Shown piece after piece: positions 10,273 to 19,212 of a DNA stretch of 64,000 bases. The stretch comes from Streptomyces camelliae. Its GTDB lineage: Bacteria > Actinomycetota > Actinomycetes > Streptomycetales > Streptomycetaceae. The translations under genes and the position numbers were made by a program. Where the stretch lies: assembly GCF_027625935.1 (NCBI RefSeq), contig NZ_CP115300.1:6200001-6264000 (forward strand), in the 5' to 3' direction. The notes beneath the pieces are model-generated. The model saw nothing but the letters and a program-made list of their open reading frames with translations. It did no database searches and was not told the DNA's origin. Position 1 is the stretch's first letter, and every line of letters begins with the position of its first letter.

Positions 10273-10935
10273 TCAGCGGCGGATGAGCCCGAGGTCGCCG
10301 GCGGCGGCCACGGCGGCCGTACGGGAGTCGACGCCGAGCTTGGCGTAGACGCGGGCCAGGTGGGACTTGACGGTGCCCTCGGTGAGGTGGAGCCGGCGGC
10401 CGACGGCCTGGTTGGACAGCCCCTCGGCGACCAGGGCGAGGACCTCGGTCTCACGCCGGGTCAGCGAGGTGCCCGGGGTGCGCAGTCTGCTCATGAGCCG
10501 GTCCGCGACCGCGGGCGCCAGGGCGGTGCGCCCGCCGGCCGCCGAACGCACGGCCGCGGCCAGCTCCTCCGGAGGGGCGTCCTTGAGCAGGTAACCGGTC
10601 GCGCCCGCCTCGATGGCCGGAAGGGTGTCGGCGTCGGAGTCGTAGGTCGTGACGATCACCACCCGGGGCGCGTCCGGCCGTGCGGTGATCGCGGCGGTGG
10701 CCTCCGCGCCGCCCATCCCCTTGCCGAACTGCAGGTCCATCAGCACGACATCGACGTCCCCGCCGGCGGCCCGGTCGACGGCCTCCTCAGCGGTCGCGGC
10801 CTCGGCCACGACCACCAGCCCCGGCTCGGTCTCCAGCACGGCCCGCAACCCGGCGCGTACGACGGGGTGGTCGTCGGCGAGGAGGAGGCGGACGGGGTGG
10901 TCGAGACGGCCGGGGTGGTCGGGGTGGTCGGTCAC
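10273..10935 (-). CDS. NarL/LuxR-family response regulator
   Basis: A two-component response regulator of 220 aa. The receiver domain (about 15-130) has the acidic pair LLADDHP and the phospho-acceptor Asp in DVVLMDLQF; the C-terminal LuxR HTH contains LTRRETEVLALVAEG and TVKSHLARVYAKL. The start overlaps the stop of the histidine kinase gene by ATGA. The N-terminus (DHPDHPGRLDHP) comes from a short tandem repeat. Target genes are probably the divergent ABC transporter at 12390, by analogy with other kinase-regulator-ABC clusters. Confidence 0.93.
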   Translation of the reverse strand: MTDHPDHPGRLDHPVRLLLADDHPVVRAGLRAVLETEPGLVVVAEAATAEEAVDRAAGGDVDVVLMDLQFGKGMGGAEATAAITARPDAPRVVIVTTYDSDADTLPAIEAGATGYLLKDAPPEELAAAVRSAAGGRTALAPAVADRLMSRLRTPGTSLTRRETEVLALVAEGLSNQAVGRRLHLTEGTVKSHLARVYAKLGVDSRTAAVAAAGDLGLIRR

Positions 10936-12218
10936 GGGTGGGCCTTCGTGTGGGTGGGGAGGGGGGACGGGGTACCGGTGGGGGCGGGCGGGGGCTCGGT
11001 CCCCTCGGGCGCGGGGAGCGGGAGGCGGGCCGTCAGGGTGGTGCCGTGGCCGGGGGCCGAGTCGATGGTCAGGGTGCCGTTCAGGGCGCGGAGGCGGGCC
11101 TCCATGGCGGTCAGGCCGAAGCCGCCCGTCTCGGGGTCGGGCACCGGCAGCCGGACGGGGTCGAAGCCCACGCCGTCGTCGGTGACCGTGAGGGTGATCC
11201 CGTCGTCGCGTCGGGCGAGGGTGACCTCCACGGTCGTAGCGCGCGCGTGGCGCACGGTGTTGGCCAGCGCGGACTGGGCGACGCGCAGCAGGGCGACCTC
11301 CTGCGCGGTCGGCAGGGCGGCCGGGTCACCGCTGAGACGGAAGCGGGCCGTGAGGCGGTGGCGGGTCCCGGTGGTGGTGCACAGCCGCTCCAGCGCGTCC
11401 GGCAGGCTGCTGCCCTCCAGAGCCGGCGGAGCGAGGGCGGCGACGAAGCGGCGGGCCTCGGCGAGGCTGTCGACCGCGGCCTGGCGGGCCTGGCCGACAT
11501 GGCGCGCGGCGTTCTCCGCCGTGTCGGGCAGGGTGCGTTCGGCCGCGCGCAGCAGCAGCTGGATGCTGGACAGACCCTGCGCGAGCGTGTCGTGGATCTC
11601 GCGGGCCAGTCGCTCGCGTTCGGCCAGCACCCCCGCCGTGTGCTGGGCCTCGGCCAGGTCGGCGCGGGTGGCGGTGAGTTCCTCGATCAGTCGCCGGCGC
11701 CGTTCGCTCTCCCGGTACAGCGCCTGGTATCCCCACACCACCGCGACCGCGACGGCGGCCCCGAGCGCCGGCCCGATCACCATGGCCGCGCCGAACGCAC
11801 CCTGATGGGCGGCGAACGCGACCACCGCCGCGCACGCGGTCGCGGCCACGGCGGCCGGACCCGCCCGGCGGGGCAGCAGATGGAGCTGGAGGAAGTACAG
11901 GGGGAAGGCCACCCACACCCCGTCGGCGGACAGCGCCAGCAGCACCAGCCACACCGCACCCACGGCTGCCAGCCACCAGGCGGCGGCCCGCCGGCCGCCC
12001 CGGACCCGGGGCAGCAGCGGCCCCGCCGCGTACACCAGCCCGCACCCGGCCGCCGCGGCGACGGTCGCCCCGGCATATGGCAGCGAACCGGTCACCGCCC
12101 GTACGGCGGCCAGCGCGAGCAGGCCGACGACCAGCAGGTGCAGGCACCAGGACAGGGCCCGGGTGGTCGGGGTGAGGGCGGGGGAGGCGGTGCTCACGGT
12201 TCTGCCGGCGTTGTTCAC
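10932..12218 (-). CDS. Membrane sensor histidine kinase (HisKA_3 type)
   Basis: A sensor kinase of about 428 aa. The N-terminal half has 4-6 hydrophobic helices; a dimerisation/phospho-acceptor segment reads LAREIHDTLAQGLSSIQ and the ATPase domain has ALANTVRHARA and VTDDGVGFDP. It is the natural partner of the overlapping response regulator. The chosen GTG (12218) has CTGGAGG upstream; an inner GTG a few codons later is also possible. A much longer open frame extends upstream across the divergent ABC gene and is spurious. Confidence 0.9.
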   Translation of the reverse strand: MNNAGRTVSTASPALTPTTRALSWCLHLLVVGLLALAAVRAVTGSLPYAGATVAAAAGCGLVYAAGPLLPRVRGGRRAAAWWLAAVGAVWLVLLALSADGVWVAFPLYFLQLHLLPRRAGPAAVAATACAAVVAFAAHQGAFGAAMVIGPALGAAVAVAVVWGYQALYRESERRRRLIEELTATRADLAEAQHTAGVLAERERLAREIHDTLAQGLSSIQLLLRAAERTLPDTAENAARHVGQARQAAVDSLAEARRFVAALAPPALEGSSLPDALERLCTTTGTRHRLTARFRLSGDPAALPTAQEVALLRVAQSALANTVRHARATTVEVTLARRDDGITLTVTDDGVGFDPVRLPVPDPETGGFGLTAMEARLRALNGTLTIDSAPGHGTTLTARLPLPAPEGTEPPPAPTGTPSPLPTHTKAHP

Positions 12219-12389
12219 AGTGCCTCCAGAGTAGGGAAACGACGCGCCGGCCGGCCTCTGCCGAAAGTTGCAATCCGGGCGCCGCCCTTCGATCCGCGAA
12301 GTGCCCTCCGCCGCCAGATGCCCGAGCGGGGTGCGGGCGGCGACGGTGGGGGCACACCACATCCACCTCCGCAGAGAGCAGTCGCCGCC

Positions 12390-13481
12390 GTGTTCGTCGC
12401 CTGGAGAGACCTGAGGTTCGCCAAGGGCCGCTTCGCCCTGATGGGAACCGTCATCACTCTGATCACCCTGTTGGTCGGGCTGCTGTCCGGACTCACCGCC
12501 GGTCTGGGCCGGCAGAACATCTCCGCGATCACCGGCCTGCCCGCCGACCGGATCGCCTTCGCCGCCCCCGGCACGGGGCAGAGCCTGTCGTACACCGACT
12601 CCACCGTCACCGCCCGCCAGTGGGAACAGTGGGCCGAGGTGCCCGGCGTCACCCGCGCCGAACCGCTCGGGATCACCACCACCAAGGCCACCGCCGGCGA
12701 CCGGAGCACCGCGGTCTCCGCCTTCGGCGTCCGGCCCGGCTCCCGCCTGGCCCCCGACGGCGGCGCGATCCACGGAGCCACGGCGGTGCTGTCCACCACC
12801 GCCGCCCACGACCTCGGCGGCCTCACGCCGGGGGACACCCTCACCCTGGCCGGCCGGAAGCTGACCGTGGCCGCCGTAGCCGGCGACGCCTCCTTCAGCC
12901 ACACCCCCGTGATCTGGACCAGCCTCACCGCCTGGCGGCAGGCGGCACCGCCCAGCGGTGCGGGCGAGGGGCCGACGGCGACCGTGATCGCCCTGAACAC
13001 GACCGCCGGCGCGGATGTCACCGCCGCCGACCGGACCATCGGCACCAGGACCGTCACCAAGGACGGCTCGCTGTCCGCGATCGGCTCCTACACCTCCGAG
13101 AACGGCTCCCTGCAGCTGATGCGCGGCTTCCTGTTCGCCATCTCCGCGCTCGTCGTCGGCGCCTTCTTCACCGTCTGGACCATCCAGCGCAGCGGTGACA
13201 TCGCCGTACTCAAGGCGCTCGGCGCCTCCACCGCGCACCTGCTGAAGGACGCCCTCGGCCAGGCCGCCGTCCTGCTCGTCGGCGGCACCTTCCTCGGCAC
13301 CGGCATCGCCGCCGCGCTCGGCGCCTTCGCCGTGGGGGACGCGGTGCCGTTCCTCCTCACCCCCGCCACCGTCCTCGCCCCCGCCGCCGTGACGATCCTG
13401 CTCGGCACGCTCGGGGCCGCCCTGTCCGTCCGCCGCATCACCTCCGTGGACCCGCTGACCGCCCTGGGGAGCGCCCGATGA
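12390..13481 (+). CDS. ABC transporter permease, FtsX/MacB type
   Basis: An integral membrane subunit of 363 aa with one N-terminal helix, a large extracytoplasmic domain (about 45-220) and three C-terminal helices, the FtsX/MacB pattern. The GTG at 12390 begins VFVAWRDLRFAKGRF, a typical start for this family. It is coupled to the ATPase gene by ATGA (13478-13481) and divergent from the two-component system, which probably regulates it. Substrate unknown: lipoprotein-like, peptide antibiotic or signalling roles are all known for the family. Confidence 0.9.
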   Translation: MFVAWRDLRFAKGRFALMGTVITLITLLVGLLSGLTAGLGRQNISAITGLPADRIAFAAPGTGQSLSYTDSTVTARQWEQWAEVPGVTRAEPLGITTTKATAGDRSTAVSAFGVRPGSRLAPDGGAIHGATAVLSTTAAHDLGGLTPGDTLTLAGRKLTVAAVAGDASFSHTPVIWTSLTAWRQAAPPSGAGEGPTATVIALNTTAGADVTAADRTIGTRTVTKDGSLSAIGSYTSENGSLQLMRGFLFAISALVVGAFFTVWTIQRSGDIAVLKALGASTAHLLKDALGQAAVLLVGGTFLGTGIAAALGAFAVGDAVPFLLTPATVLAPAAVTILLGTLGAALSVRRITSVDPLTALGSAR

Positions 13482-14161
13482 GCCTCAACCTGTCCGAGAT
13501 CACCCTCACCTACCCCGACGGCGAGGACCGCCTGACCGCCCTCGACCGGGTCAGCCTCGACGTGCCCCGGGGCACTCTGACCGCCCTGGCCGGCCCCTCC
13601 GGCTCGGGCAAGTCCAGCCTTCTCGCCGTCGCCGCCACCCTCGTCACCCCCGACGCCGGCACGGTCACCGTCGACGGCGTCACCACGACCGGCCTGAGCC
13701 GCGCGGAACTGGCCGAGCTGCGCCGCCACACCATCGGCATCGTCTTCCAGCAGCCCCATCTGCTGCCGTCGCTCACCGCGGCCGAGCAACTGCAGCTCAT
13801 GGCCTCGATCGACGGGCGCGCACCGGGCAAGGCCCGCGCCCGGGCCCTGGAGCTGCTCGACGCGGTGGGCCTGGCCGCGCAGGCCGGACGGCGGCCTCAC
13901 CAGCTCTCCGGCGGCCAGCGCCAGCGGGTCGGCATCGCCCGCGCCCTGATGAACGACCCCGCCCTCCTCCTGGTCGACGAGCCCACCAGCGCCCTCGACC
14001 ACGAACGCGGCGCCGCCGTCGTCGACCTGCTCACCCGCCTGACCCATGAGCGGGCCACCGCGACCGTCCTGGTCACACACGACCGCACCCATCTCACCGC
14101 GGCCGACCGGATCGCGGAGGTCCACGACGGCCGCCTCCGCCTGCCCACGACGGCCCCCTGA
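13478..14161 (+). CDS. ABC transporter ATP-binding protein (LolD/MacB type)
   Basis: The ATPase partner of the FtsX-type permease, 227 aa. Walker A GPSGSGKSS near residue 40, Q-loop FQQPHLLP, signature LSGGQRQR, Walker B LLLVDEPTSALD and H-loop VLVTHD are all intact. It overlaps the permease stop by 4 bp. It forms a minimal two-gene transporter with no binding protein nearby. Confidence 0.95.
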   Translation: MSLNLSEITLTYPDGEDRLTALDRVSLDVPRGTLTALAGPSGSGKSSLLAVAATLVTPDAGTVTVDGVTTTGLSRAELAELRRHTIGIVFQQPHLLPSLTAAEQLQLMASIDGRAPGKARARALELLDAVGLAAQAGRRPHQLSGGQRQRVGIARALMNDPALLLVDEPTSALDHERGAAVVDLLTRLTHERATATVLVTHDRTHLTAADRIAEVHDGRLRLPTTAP

Positions 14162-14203
14162 CGGAGTAGGGGCGCCCCGGCGAATCCGGGCAGCCATCAC
14201 GGT

Positions 14204-15370
14204 GTGACCCCGCTCCACCGCACCCTCCTCGCCGCCCTGTCCCTCCTCACCGGCCCCCTGACCGCCCAGGTGCCCCCGGCCCACGCGGCCCCCGGCTGTG
14301 TCGCCTCCGTGCCGTACGTCTCCGGCCGGGGCGGCTATCACACGTACCGGATCCCCGCGCTCGTCCGCACCCGGCACGGCACGGTGCTGGCCTTCGCCGA
14401 GGGACGGCGGAACGGCGCCGGGGACTCGGGCGACATCGATGTGGTCCTGCGCCGGTCGGCCGACGGCGGCTGCACCTGGGGCCCGCTGACCGTCGTCGCC
14501 GCCGGGCACGGCGACACCCGGGGCAACCCGGCGCCGGTCGTGGACCCGCGCACCGGCGCCGTCGTGCTCGTCACCTGTGGCAACAGCGGCAAGGTGACGG
14601 AGGGCCAGATCAGCCGTGGCGAGGCCGACCGCAGGGTGTACGTGCAGCGCAGCCGGGACGACGGCCGCCGCTTCTCGCCCCCGGAGGACATCACGGCCCA
14701 GGTGAAGCGGCCCGGCTGGCGCTGGTACGCCACCGGACCCGGCCACGCGGTGGCCCTCACCCGGGGCCCGCACCGCGGCCGCCTCCTCGTCCCCGCGAAC
14801 CACTCCGTCGCCCCGCCCGCCGGCTCCTCCGGCGCCGGCCCCCGGTACGACGGCGGCCACGCGCTCTACAGCGACGACGGCGGCGGCACCTGGCACCTGG
14901 GCTTCGTGTCGGCCACCACCGGAGGGGTGACCAACGTCAACGAGACGACGGCCACCCAACTCCCCGACGGCAGGCTCTACTTCAACGCCCGCGACCAGTA
15001 CGGCACCGCCCCCGGCCACCGCCTGGACGCCTACTCCGGGGACGGCGGCCGGACCCTCGACCGCCCCTACACGGTCCAGCCGACCCTGAACGACGTGCCC
15101 GTGGTCCAGGGCAGCGTCCTCCAACTCCACGGCCCCGACGCCCCGTTGCTCTTCTCGGCCCCCTCCGTGCCGACCGCCCGCCGGGCCCTGGCGCTCTGGT
15201 CGAGCACGGACGCCGGCCGCACCTTCACCAGGCTGCGCACCCTCACGCACCGCCCCGCCGCCTACTCCGACCTGGTCCAACTGGGCCCCGCCACGGTCGG
15301 CGTCCTGTACGAGACGGGCGCCGCGCACAGCTACGACACCCTGGAGTTCCGCAGGCTCACCCTGACCTAG
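14204..15370 (+). CDS. Secreted exo-alpha-sialidase (BNR-repeat)
   Basis: A secreted neuraminidase of 388 aa that would release terminal sialic acids. It has an N-terminal signal peptide (LLAALSLLTG, cleaved after AHA near residue 28), the sialidase YRIP motif (HTYRIPALV) and five Asp-box-like segments (SADGGCTWG, SRDDGRRFS, SDDGGGTWH, SGDGGRTLD, STDAGRTFT) spaced along the propeller; one is weak. The start is GTG at 14204. It faces the convergent sialate-lyase-like gene at 15405, which suggests use of the released sialic acid. No sialic acid transporter is nearby. Confidence 0.88.
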   Translation: MTPLHRTLLAALSLLTGPLTAQVPPAHAAPGCVASVPYVSGRGGYHTYRIPALVRTRHGTVLAFAEGRRNGAGDSGDIDVVLRRSADGGCTWGPLTVVAAGHGDTRGNPAPVVDPRTGAVVLVTCGNSGKVTEGQISRGEADRRVYVQRSRDDGRRFSPPEDITAQVKRPGWRWYATGPGHAVALTRGPHRGRLLVPANHSVAPPAGSSGAGPRYDGGHALYSDDGGGTWHLGFVSATTGGVTNVNETTATQLPDGRLYFNARDQYGTAPGHRLDAYSGDGGRTLDRPYTVQPTLNDVPVVQGSVLQLHGPDAPLLFSAPSVPTARRALALWSSTDAGRTFTRLRTLTHRPAAYSDLVQLGPATVGVLYETGAAHSYDTLEFRRLTLT

Positions 15371-15404
15371 GGGGTGTCGTCCGGATCACCCGGCGTCGCG
15401 GGCT

Positions 15405-16331
15405 CTACAGAAGCCCGGCCGCCGCCAGGAACTTGCCGACCTTCTCGGTCTCCTCGCCGGACAGCGGCACCTGCGGCTCGGCCGTCACCGGGCAGTCGAT
15501 GATCCCGCGCAGATGCAGTGCCGCCTTGAACGCGCCCAGCGCCGAGGAACCCCCGCCCATCCGCGCCGGATCACCGGCCCGGACCATCCCGAACAGCGCG
15601 CACAGCCGCTCCTGTTCGGCCCGCGCCCCCGCCCGGTCACCCGCTCGGCACAGGCGGTAGAGGCGGACGTAGCCGTGCGGGTCGACGTTGCCCAGCCCCG
15701 GCACACACCCGTCCGCGCCCAGCGCCAGTGACGCATCCACGATCAGCTCGGAGCCGGTCAGCACACTGAACCCGGGATGCGCTCGGGCCCCGGTGACGAC
15801 CTCCCGGAAGGCGCCCAGGTCCCCGCTGGAGTCCTTGAGCCCGGCCAGCACCCCGTCGGCGGCCAGGCCCAGCACCAGGTCGGCGGGGAGCTTGGTGTGC
15901 ACGGCCATCGGGATGTCGTAGGCGATGACCGGAACCGGGCTCGCGGCGGCGATCCGGCGGTAGTGGTGGACGATCTCCGAGCGGTGGGTGCGGGTGTAGA
16001 AGGGCGCGGTGACGACCACCGCCTCCGCACCGGCCGCCGTCACCGCCGTGACGTGCTCCAGGACGCGGGGCGTGGTCATGTCGATGGCCCCCGCGAGGAC
16101 CGGCAGCTGGCCGCCGATGTGCCCGGTCACCGCCTCCACCACCAGTCTGCGCTGCCGGTCCGTCAGAAACGCCGCCTCCGAGGTTGACCCGAGCAGGAAC
16201 AGCCCGTGCACCCCGCCGTCCACGAGATGGTCGACCAGCCTGAGCAGCGAGGGCACATCCACCTCGCGGTCCGGCGTCAGGGGCGTGCAGACGGGCGGGA
16301 CGACACCGGTGAGCGGGGCGGGGAACGTCAT
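15405..16331 (-). CDS. DapA/N-acetylneuraminate lyase family aldolase
   Basis: A class I aldolase of 308 aa in the dihydrodipicolinate synthase / N-acetylneuraminate lyase superfamily. The Schiff-base lysine is in GLKDSSGD, the assisting tyrosine in IAYDIP, and the substrate loop reads GSTSE instead of the usual GTTGE. The proximity to a sialidase favours a sialate lyase role (sialic acid to ManNAc and pyruvate), but other 2-keto acid substrates are possible. A true dapA in Streptomyces sits elsewhere beside other lysine genes. The 235 bp upstream of it hold no recognisable gene. Confidence 0.82.
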   Translation of the reverse strand: MTFPAPLTGVVPPVCTPLTPDREVDVPSLLRLVDHLVDGGVHGLFLLGSTSEAAFLTDRQRRLVVEAVTGHIGGQLPVLAGAIDMTTPRVLEHVTAVTAAGAEAVVVTAPFYTRTHRSEIVHHYRRIAAASPVPVIAYDIPMAVHTKLPADLVLGLAADGVLAGLKDSSGDLGAFREVVTGARAHPGFSVLTGSELIVDASLALGADGCVPGLGNVDPHGYVRLYRLCRAGDRAGARAEQERLCALFGMVRAGDPARMGGGSSALGAFKAALHLRGIIDCPVTAEPQVPLSGEETEKVGKFLAAAGLL

Positions 16332-16566
16332 TCAGGGCTCCTGAAGCAGGCTCTGGCGCAGACTCTGTCGGGCCAGATCGTGGACCGATCCTCCTCCACA
16401 GGATGGTGGCAGCGGTAGCGGTGTCCAGGGCATGACGCGGCCGAGCAGCCCGGCATCGACCCGCCGCACACCGCGTCCGCCTTCCAGCAGCGGCTGCGGA
16501 ACGGAAGGCCGGTGGTTTTCACCCGGACGGGCAGCGCAGCGGTACCCGTGCGCGAGAATGGACGGC

Positions 16567-17313
16567 ATGAGTCTGTTCCGCGACGACGGCATCGTGCTGC
16601 GCACCCAGAAGCTGGGTGAGGCGGACCGGATCATCACCATCCTCACGCGCGGTCACGGCCGGGTACGGGCCGTGGCGCGCGGGGTGCGGCGGACCAAGTC
16701 GAAGTTCGGGGCGCGGCTGGAGCCGTTCTCCCACGTCGACGTGCAGTTCTTCGCGCGCGGCAGCGAGCTGGTCGGGCGCGGGCTGCCGTTGTGCACGCAG
16801 AGTGAGACCATCGCCGCGTACGGTGCCGGGATCGTGACCGACTACGCGCGGTACACCGCCGGCACCGCCATGCTGGAGACCGCCGAGCGGTTCACCGACC
16901 ACGAGGGCGAGCCCGCCGTACAGCAGTATCTGCTGCTCGTCGGCGGCCTACGGACGCTCGCCCGGGGCGAGCACGCCCCCCATCTCGTCCTCGACGCCTT
17001 TCTGCTGCGCTCCCTCGCCGTCAACGGGTACGCGCCCAGCTTCGGCGATTGCGCGAAGTGCGGTATGCCCGGCCCCAACCGGTTCTTCTCCGTGGCCTCC
17101 GGCGGCTCCGTCTGCGTCGACTGCCGGGTGCCCGGTAGCGTCGTACCCTCGCCGCAGACTCTGGTACTCCTCGGCGCCTTGCTTACGGGAGACTGGGAGA
17201 CGGCCGACGCGTGCGAGGCGCGGTACGTCCGGGAGGGCAGCGGGCTGGTGTCCGCCTACCTGCACTGGCATCTGGAGCGCGGGCTGCGGTCGCTCAGGTA
17301 CGTCGAGAAGTAA
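16567..17313 (+). CDS. recO: DNA repair protein RecO
   Basis: A recombination mediator of 248 aa that loads RecA with RecR at gaps. The N-terminal OB fold (LFRDDGIVLRTQKLGEADRI) is typical, and a zinc site is formed by CAKCGM and CVDC near residues 162-190. The ATG at 16567 lies 8 nt after GAGAAT, so a leaderless mRNA is likely. It is followed 18 bp later by uppS, a conserved actinobacterial pairing. Confidence 0.96.
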   Translation: MSLFRDDGIVLRTQKLGEADRIITILTRGHGRVRAVARGVRRTKSKFGARLEPFSHVDVQFFARGSELVGRGLPLCTQSETIAAYGAGIVTDYARYTAGTAMLETAERFTDHEGEPAVQQYLLLVGGLRTLARGEHAPHLVLDAFLLRSLAVNGYAPSFGDCAKCGMPGPNRFFSVASGGSVCVDCRVPGSVVPSPQTLVLLGALLTGDWETADACEARYVREGSGLVSAYLHWHLERGLRSLRYVEK

Positions 17314-17331
17314 GAGGGAGACGAGAAGCAC

Positions 17332-18168
17332 ATGGTCGTACGCGGGATCCTGGGGCGCCAGCGTCGCGAGTACAAGGCGCCGGAGCCGCACCCGTCGGGT
17401 GCCCGTGCGCCGAAGCTGCCCGGCGAGCTGGTGCCGAACCACGTGGCCATCGTCATGGACGGCAACGGGCGGTGGGCGAAGGAGCGGGGGCTGCCCAGGA
17501 CCGAGGGGCACAAGGTCGGCGCCGAGCGGGTGCTGGACGTGCTCCAGGGCTCGATCGAGGTCGGCGTCCGCAACATCTCCCTGTACGCCTTCTCCACCGA
17601 GAACTGGAAGCGCTCGCCCGACGAGGTCCGCTTCCTGATGAACTTCAACCGCGACTTCATCCGCAAGACGCGGGACCAGCTCGACGAACTCGGCATCCGG
17701 GTGCGCTGGGTGGGCCGTATGCCCAAGCTGTGGAAGTCGGTCGCCAAGGAACTCCAGGTGGCCCAGGAGCAGACCAAGGACAATGATCTGCTCACCCTGT
17801 ACTTCTGCATGAACTACGGCGGCCGGGCCGAACTCGCCGACGCCGCCAAGGCGATGGCCGAGGACGTGAAGGCGGGCCGGCTCGACCCGGCCAAGGTCAG
17901 CGAGAAGACCATCCAGAAGTACCTGTACTACCCCGACATGCCGGACGTGGACCTCTTCCTGCGGCCCAGCGGCGAGCAGCGCACCTCCAACTACCTGCTC
18001 TGGCAGAGCGCGTACGCCGAGATGGTCTTCCAGCACGTGCTGTGGCCGGACTTCGACCGGCGTGACCTGTGGCGGGCCTGCATCGAGTTCGCCTCCCGCG
18101 ACCGGCGCTTCGGCGGGGCGATCCCGAACGAGGAGCTGCTGGCCATAGAGGGCCACCAGCAGGCCTGA
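17332..18168 (+). CDS. uppS: Isoprenyl transferase (long-chain cis-prenyl diphosphate synthase)
   Basis: It makes the polyprenyl diphosphate lipid carrier used in cell-wall synthesis. The 278-aa protein has the catalytic Asp/P-loop region IVMDGNGRWAKERG, FSTENWKR, and the C-terminal RPSGEQRTSNYLLWQ with YAE; length is normal. It follows recO at 18 bp with a GAGGGAGA ribosome site. Chain length (C50 or C55) cannot be read from sequence alone. Confidence 0.96.
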   Translation: MVVRGILGRQRREYKAPEPHPSGARAPKLPGELVPNHVAIVMDGNGRWAKERGLPRTEGHKVGAERVLDVLQGSIEVGVRNISLYAFSTENWKRSPDEVRFLMNFNRDFIRKTRDQLDELGIRVRWVGRMPKLWKSVAKELQVAQEQTKDNDLLTLYFCMNYGGRAELADAAKAMAEDVKAGRLDPAKVSEKTIQKYLYYPDMPDVDLFLRPSGEQRTSNYLLWQSAYAEMVFQHVLWPDFDRRDLWRACIEFASRDRRFGGAIPNEELLAIEGHQQA

Positions 18169-18192
18169 GCACTACCGGTACGATCCCGCCTC

Positions 18193-18726
18193 ATGGTCAT
18201 GGACATGGGGCGGGAGGCCGTCCAGGAGGCGGTCGAGCTGGACTACCGGCATGAGGTGCGGGACTTCGCGTCGGCGGTGCGGGCGCGCCGGAAGGTCAGC
18301 AGGTCGGCCAGGCTGATGACGGTGGCGATGGGACTGGCGTTCGTCGCCTTCGCGTTGATCGCCGCGGCCGGACTGGCCGCCGGTCGGGTGGACCCGTTCG
18401 CGTTGATCCTCATGTGCTACTTCGGTGTCGGGCTCCCCTTGGTGCCCCAGCTACAGGCGCGCAGTCTGGCCCGGGTGGCCGACCTGATCGGGCCGTGCCG
18501 TGCGACGGTGACGGACGCCGGGGTGACGATCCGCGCGGAGCACACCACGGTTGTCCACGGCTGGGGTGCCCGGCCGGTGTACCGGGAGACCCCTGAGGCG
18601 TTCGTCCTGTTCAGCGGTGACCGCAACGCGCGCTGTCTGACCCTGCTGCCCAAGCGCGGGCTGGCCGATCCGGCGGACGCCGACCGGCTGTGTGCGATCC
18701 TGGACCGCCACCTGACCCGCGCCTAG
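18193..18726 (+). CDS. YcxB-like two-helix membrane protein
   Basis: A protein of 177 aa with two adjacent hydrophobic helices near residues 40-85 and a C-terminal cytoplasmic part (VYRETPEAFVLF, LTLLPKRGL) like the YcxB C-terminal domain. There is no Shine-Dalgarno; TACGAT at 18179-18184 is a good -10 and would start the transcript at the ATG at 18193, so a leaderless mRNA is likely. An inner ATG at 18199 is the alternative. Function unknown. It is convergent with zur. Confidence 0.75.
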   Translation: MVMDMGREAVQEAVELDYRHEVRDFASAVRARRKVSRSARLMTVAMGLAFVAFALIAAAGLAAGRVDPFALILMCYFGVGLPLVPQLQARSLARVADLIGPCRATVTDAGVTIRAEHTTVVHGWGARPVYRETPEAFVLFSGDRNARCLTLLPKRGLADPADADRLCAILDRHLTRA

Positions 18727-18732
18727 GAAACG

Positions 18733-19149
18733 TCAGCCGCTCCCGGCGGCGCACTCCGCGCACGTGCCGAAGATCTCCACTGTGTGCGCCACATTGACGT
18801 AGCCGTGCTCGGCGGCGATCGCCTCGGCCCACTTCTCCACGGCCGGACCCTCCACCTCCACCGCCTTGCCGCAGGCGCGGCACACGAGGTGGTGGTGGTG
18901 TTCGCCGGTGGAGCAGCGGCGGTACACGGACTCGCCGTCGGAGGTGCGCAGGACGTCGACCTCGCCGGCGTCGGCGAGGGACTGCAGCGTGCGGTACACC
19001 GTGGTCAGCCCGACCGAGTCGCCCTTGTGCTTGAGCATGTCGTGCAGTTCCTGCGCGCTGCGGAACTCGTCGACCTCGTTCAGGCACGCCGCCACGGCTG
19101 CACGCTGTCGGGTCGCGCGGCCCTTCACGGGCGGTCCAGCGGTCGTCAC
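18733..19149 (-). CDS. zur: Zinc uptake regulator, Fur family
   Basis: A zinc-sensing repressor of 138 aa. The N-terminal winged helix includes GLTTVYRTLQSL; metal sites include HHHHLVCRACG and the C-terminal CAEC pair. The GTG at 19149 with GAGGAG upstream gives the usual length; an in-frame ATG at 19188 would add 13 residues. Its adjacency to znuBCA identifies it as Zur rather than another Fur paralogue, and a Zur-like box overlaps the znuA start (21889-21903). The 63-bp gap to znuB means it may be read from the znu operon. Confidence 0.94.
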   Translation of the reverse strand: MTTAGPPVKGRATRQRAAVAACLNEVDEFRSAQELHDMLKHKGDSVGLTTVYRTLQSLADAGEVDVLRTSDGESVYRRCSTGEHHHHLVCRACGKAVEVEGPAVEKWAEAIAAEHGYVNVAHTVEIFGTCAECAAGSG

Positions 19150-19212
19150 CGTCGTCTCCTCACGTCTCGCTTCTGCCCGGGCGGCCATTGTGCCAGCCCG
19201 GACTGACAGCGG

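Noticed and set aside
10938..12389. An N-terminal extension of the FtsX-type permease running back over the histidine kinase
   Set aside because: It is only an open frame opposite the kinase; the family start VFVAWRDLRF at 12390 fits the usual length.
15405..16331. Calling the aldolase dapA of lysine synthesis
   Set aside because: No lysine genes nearby, altered GSTSE loop and a sialidase neighbour argue against it.
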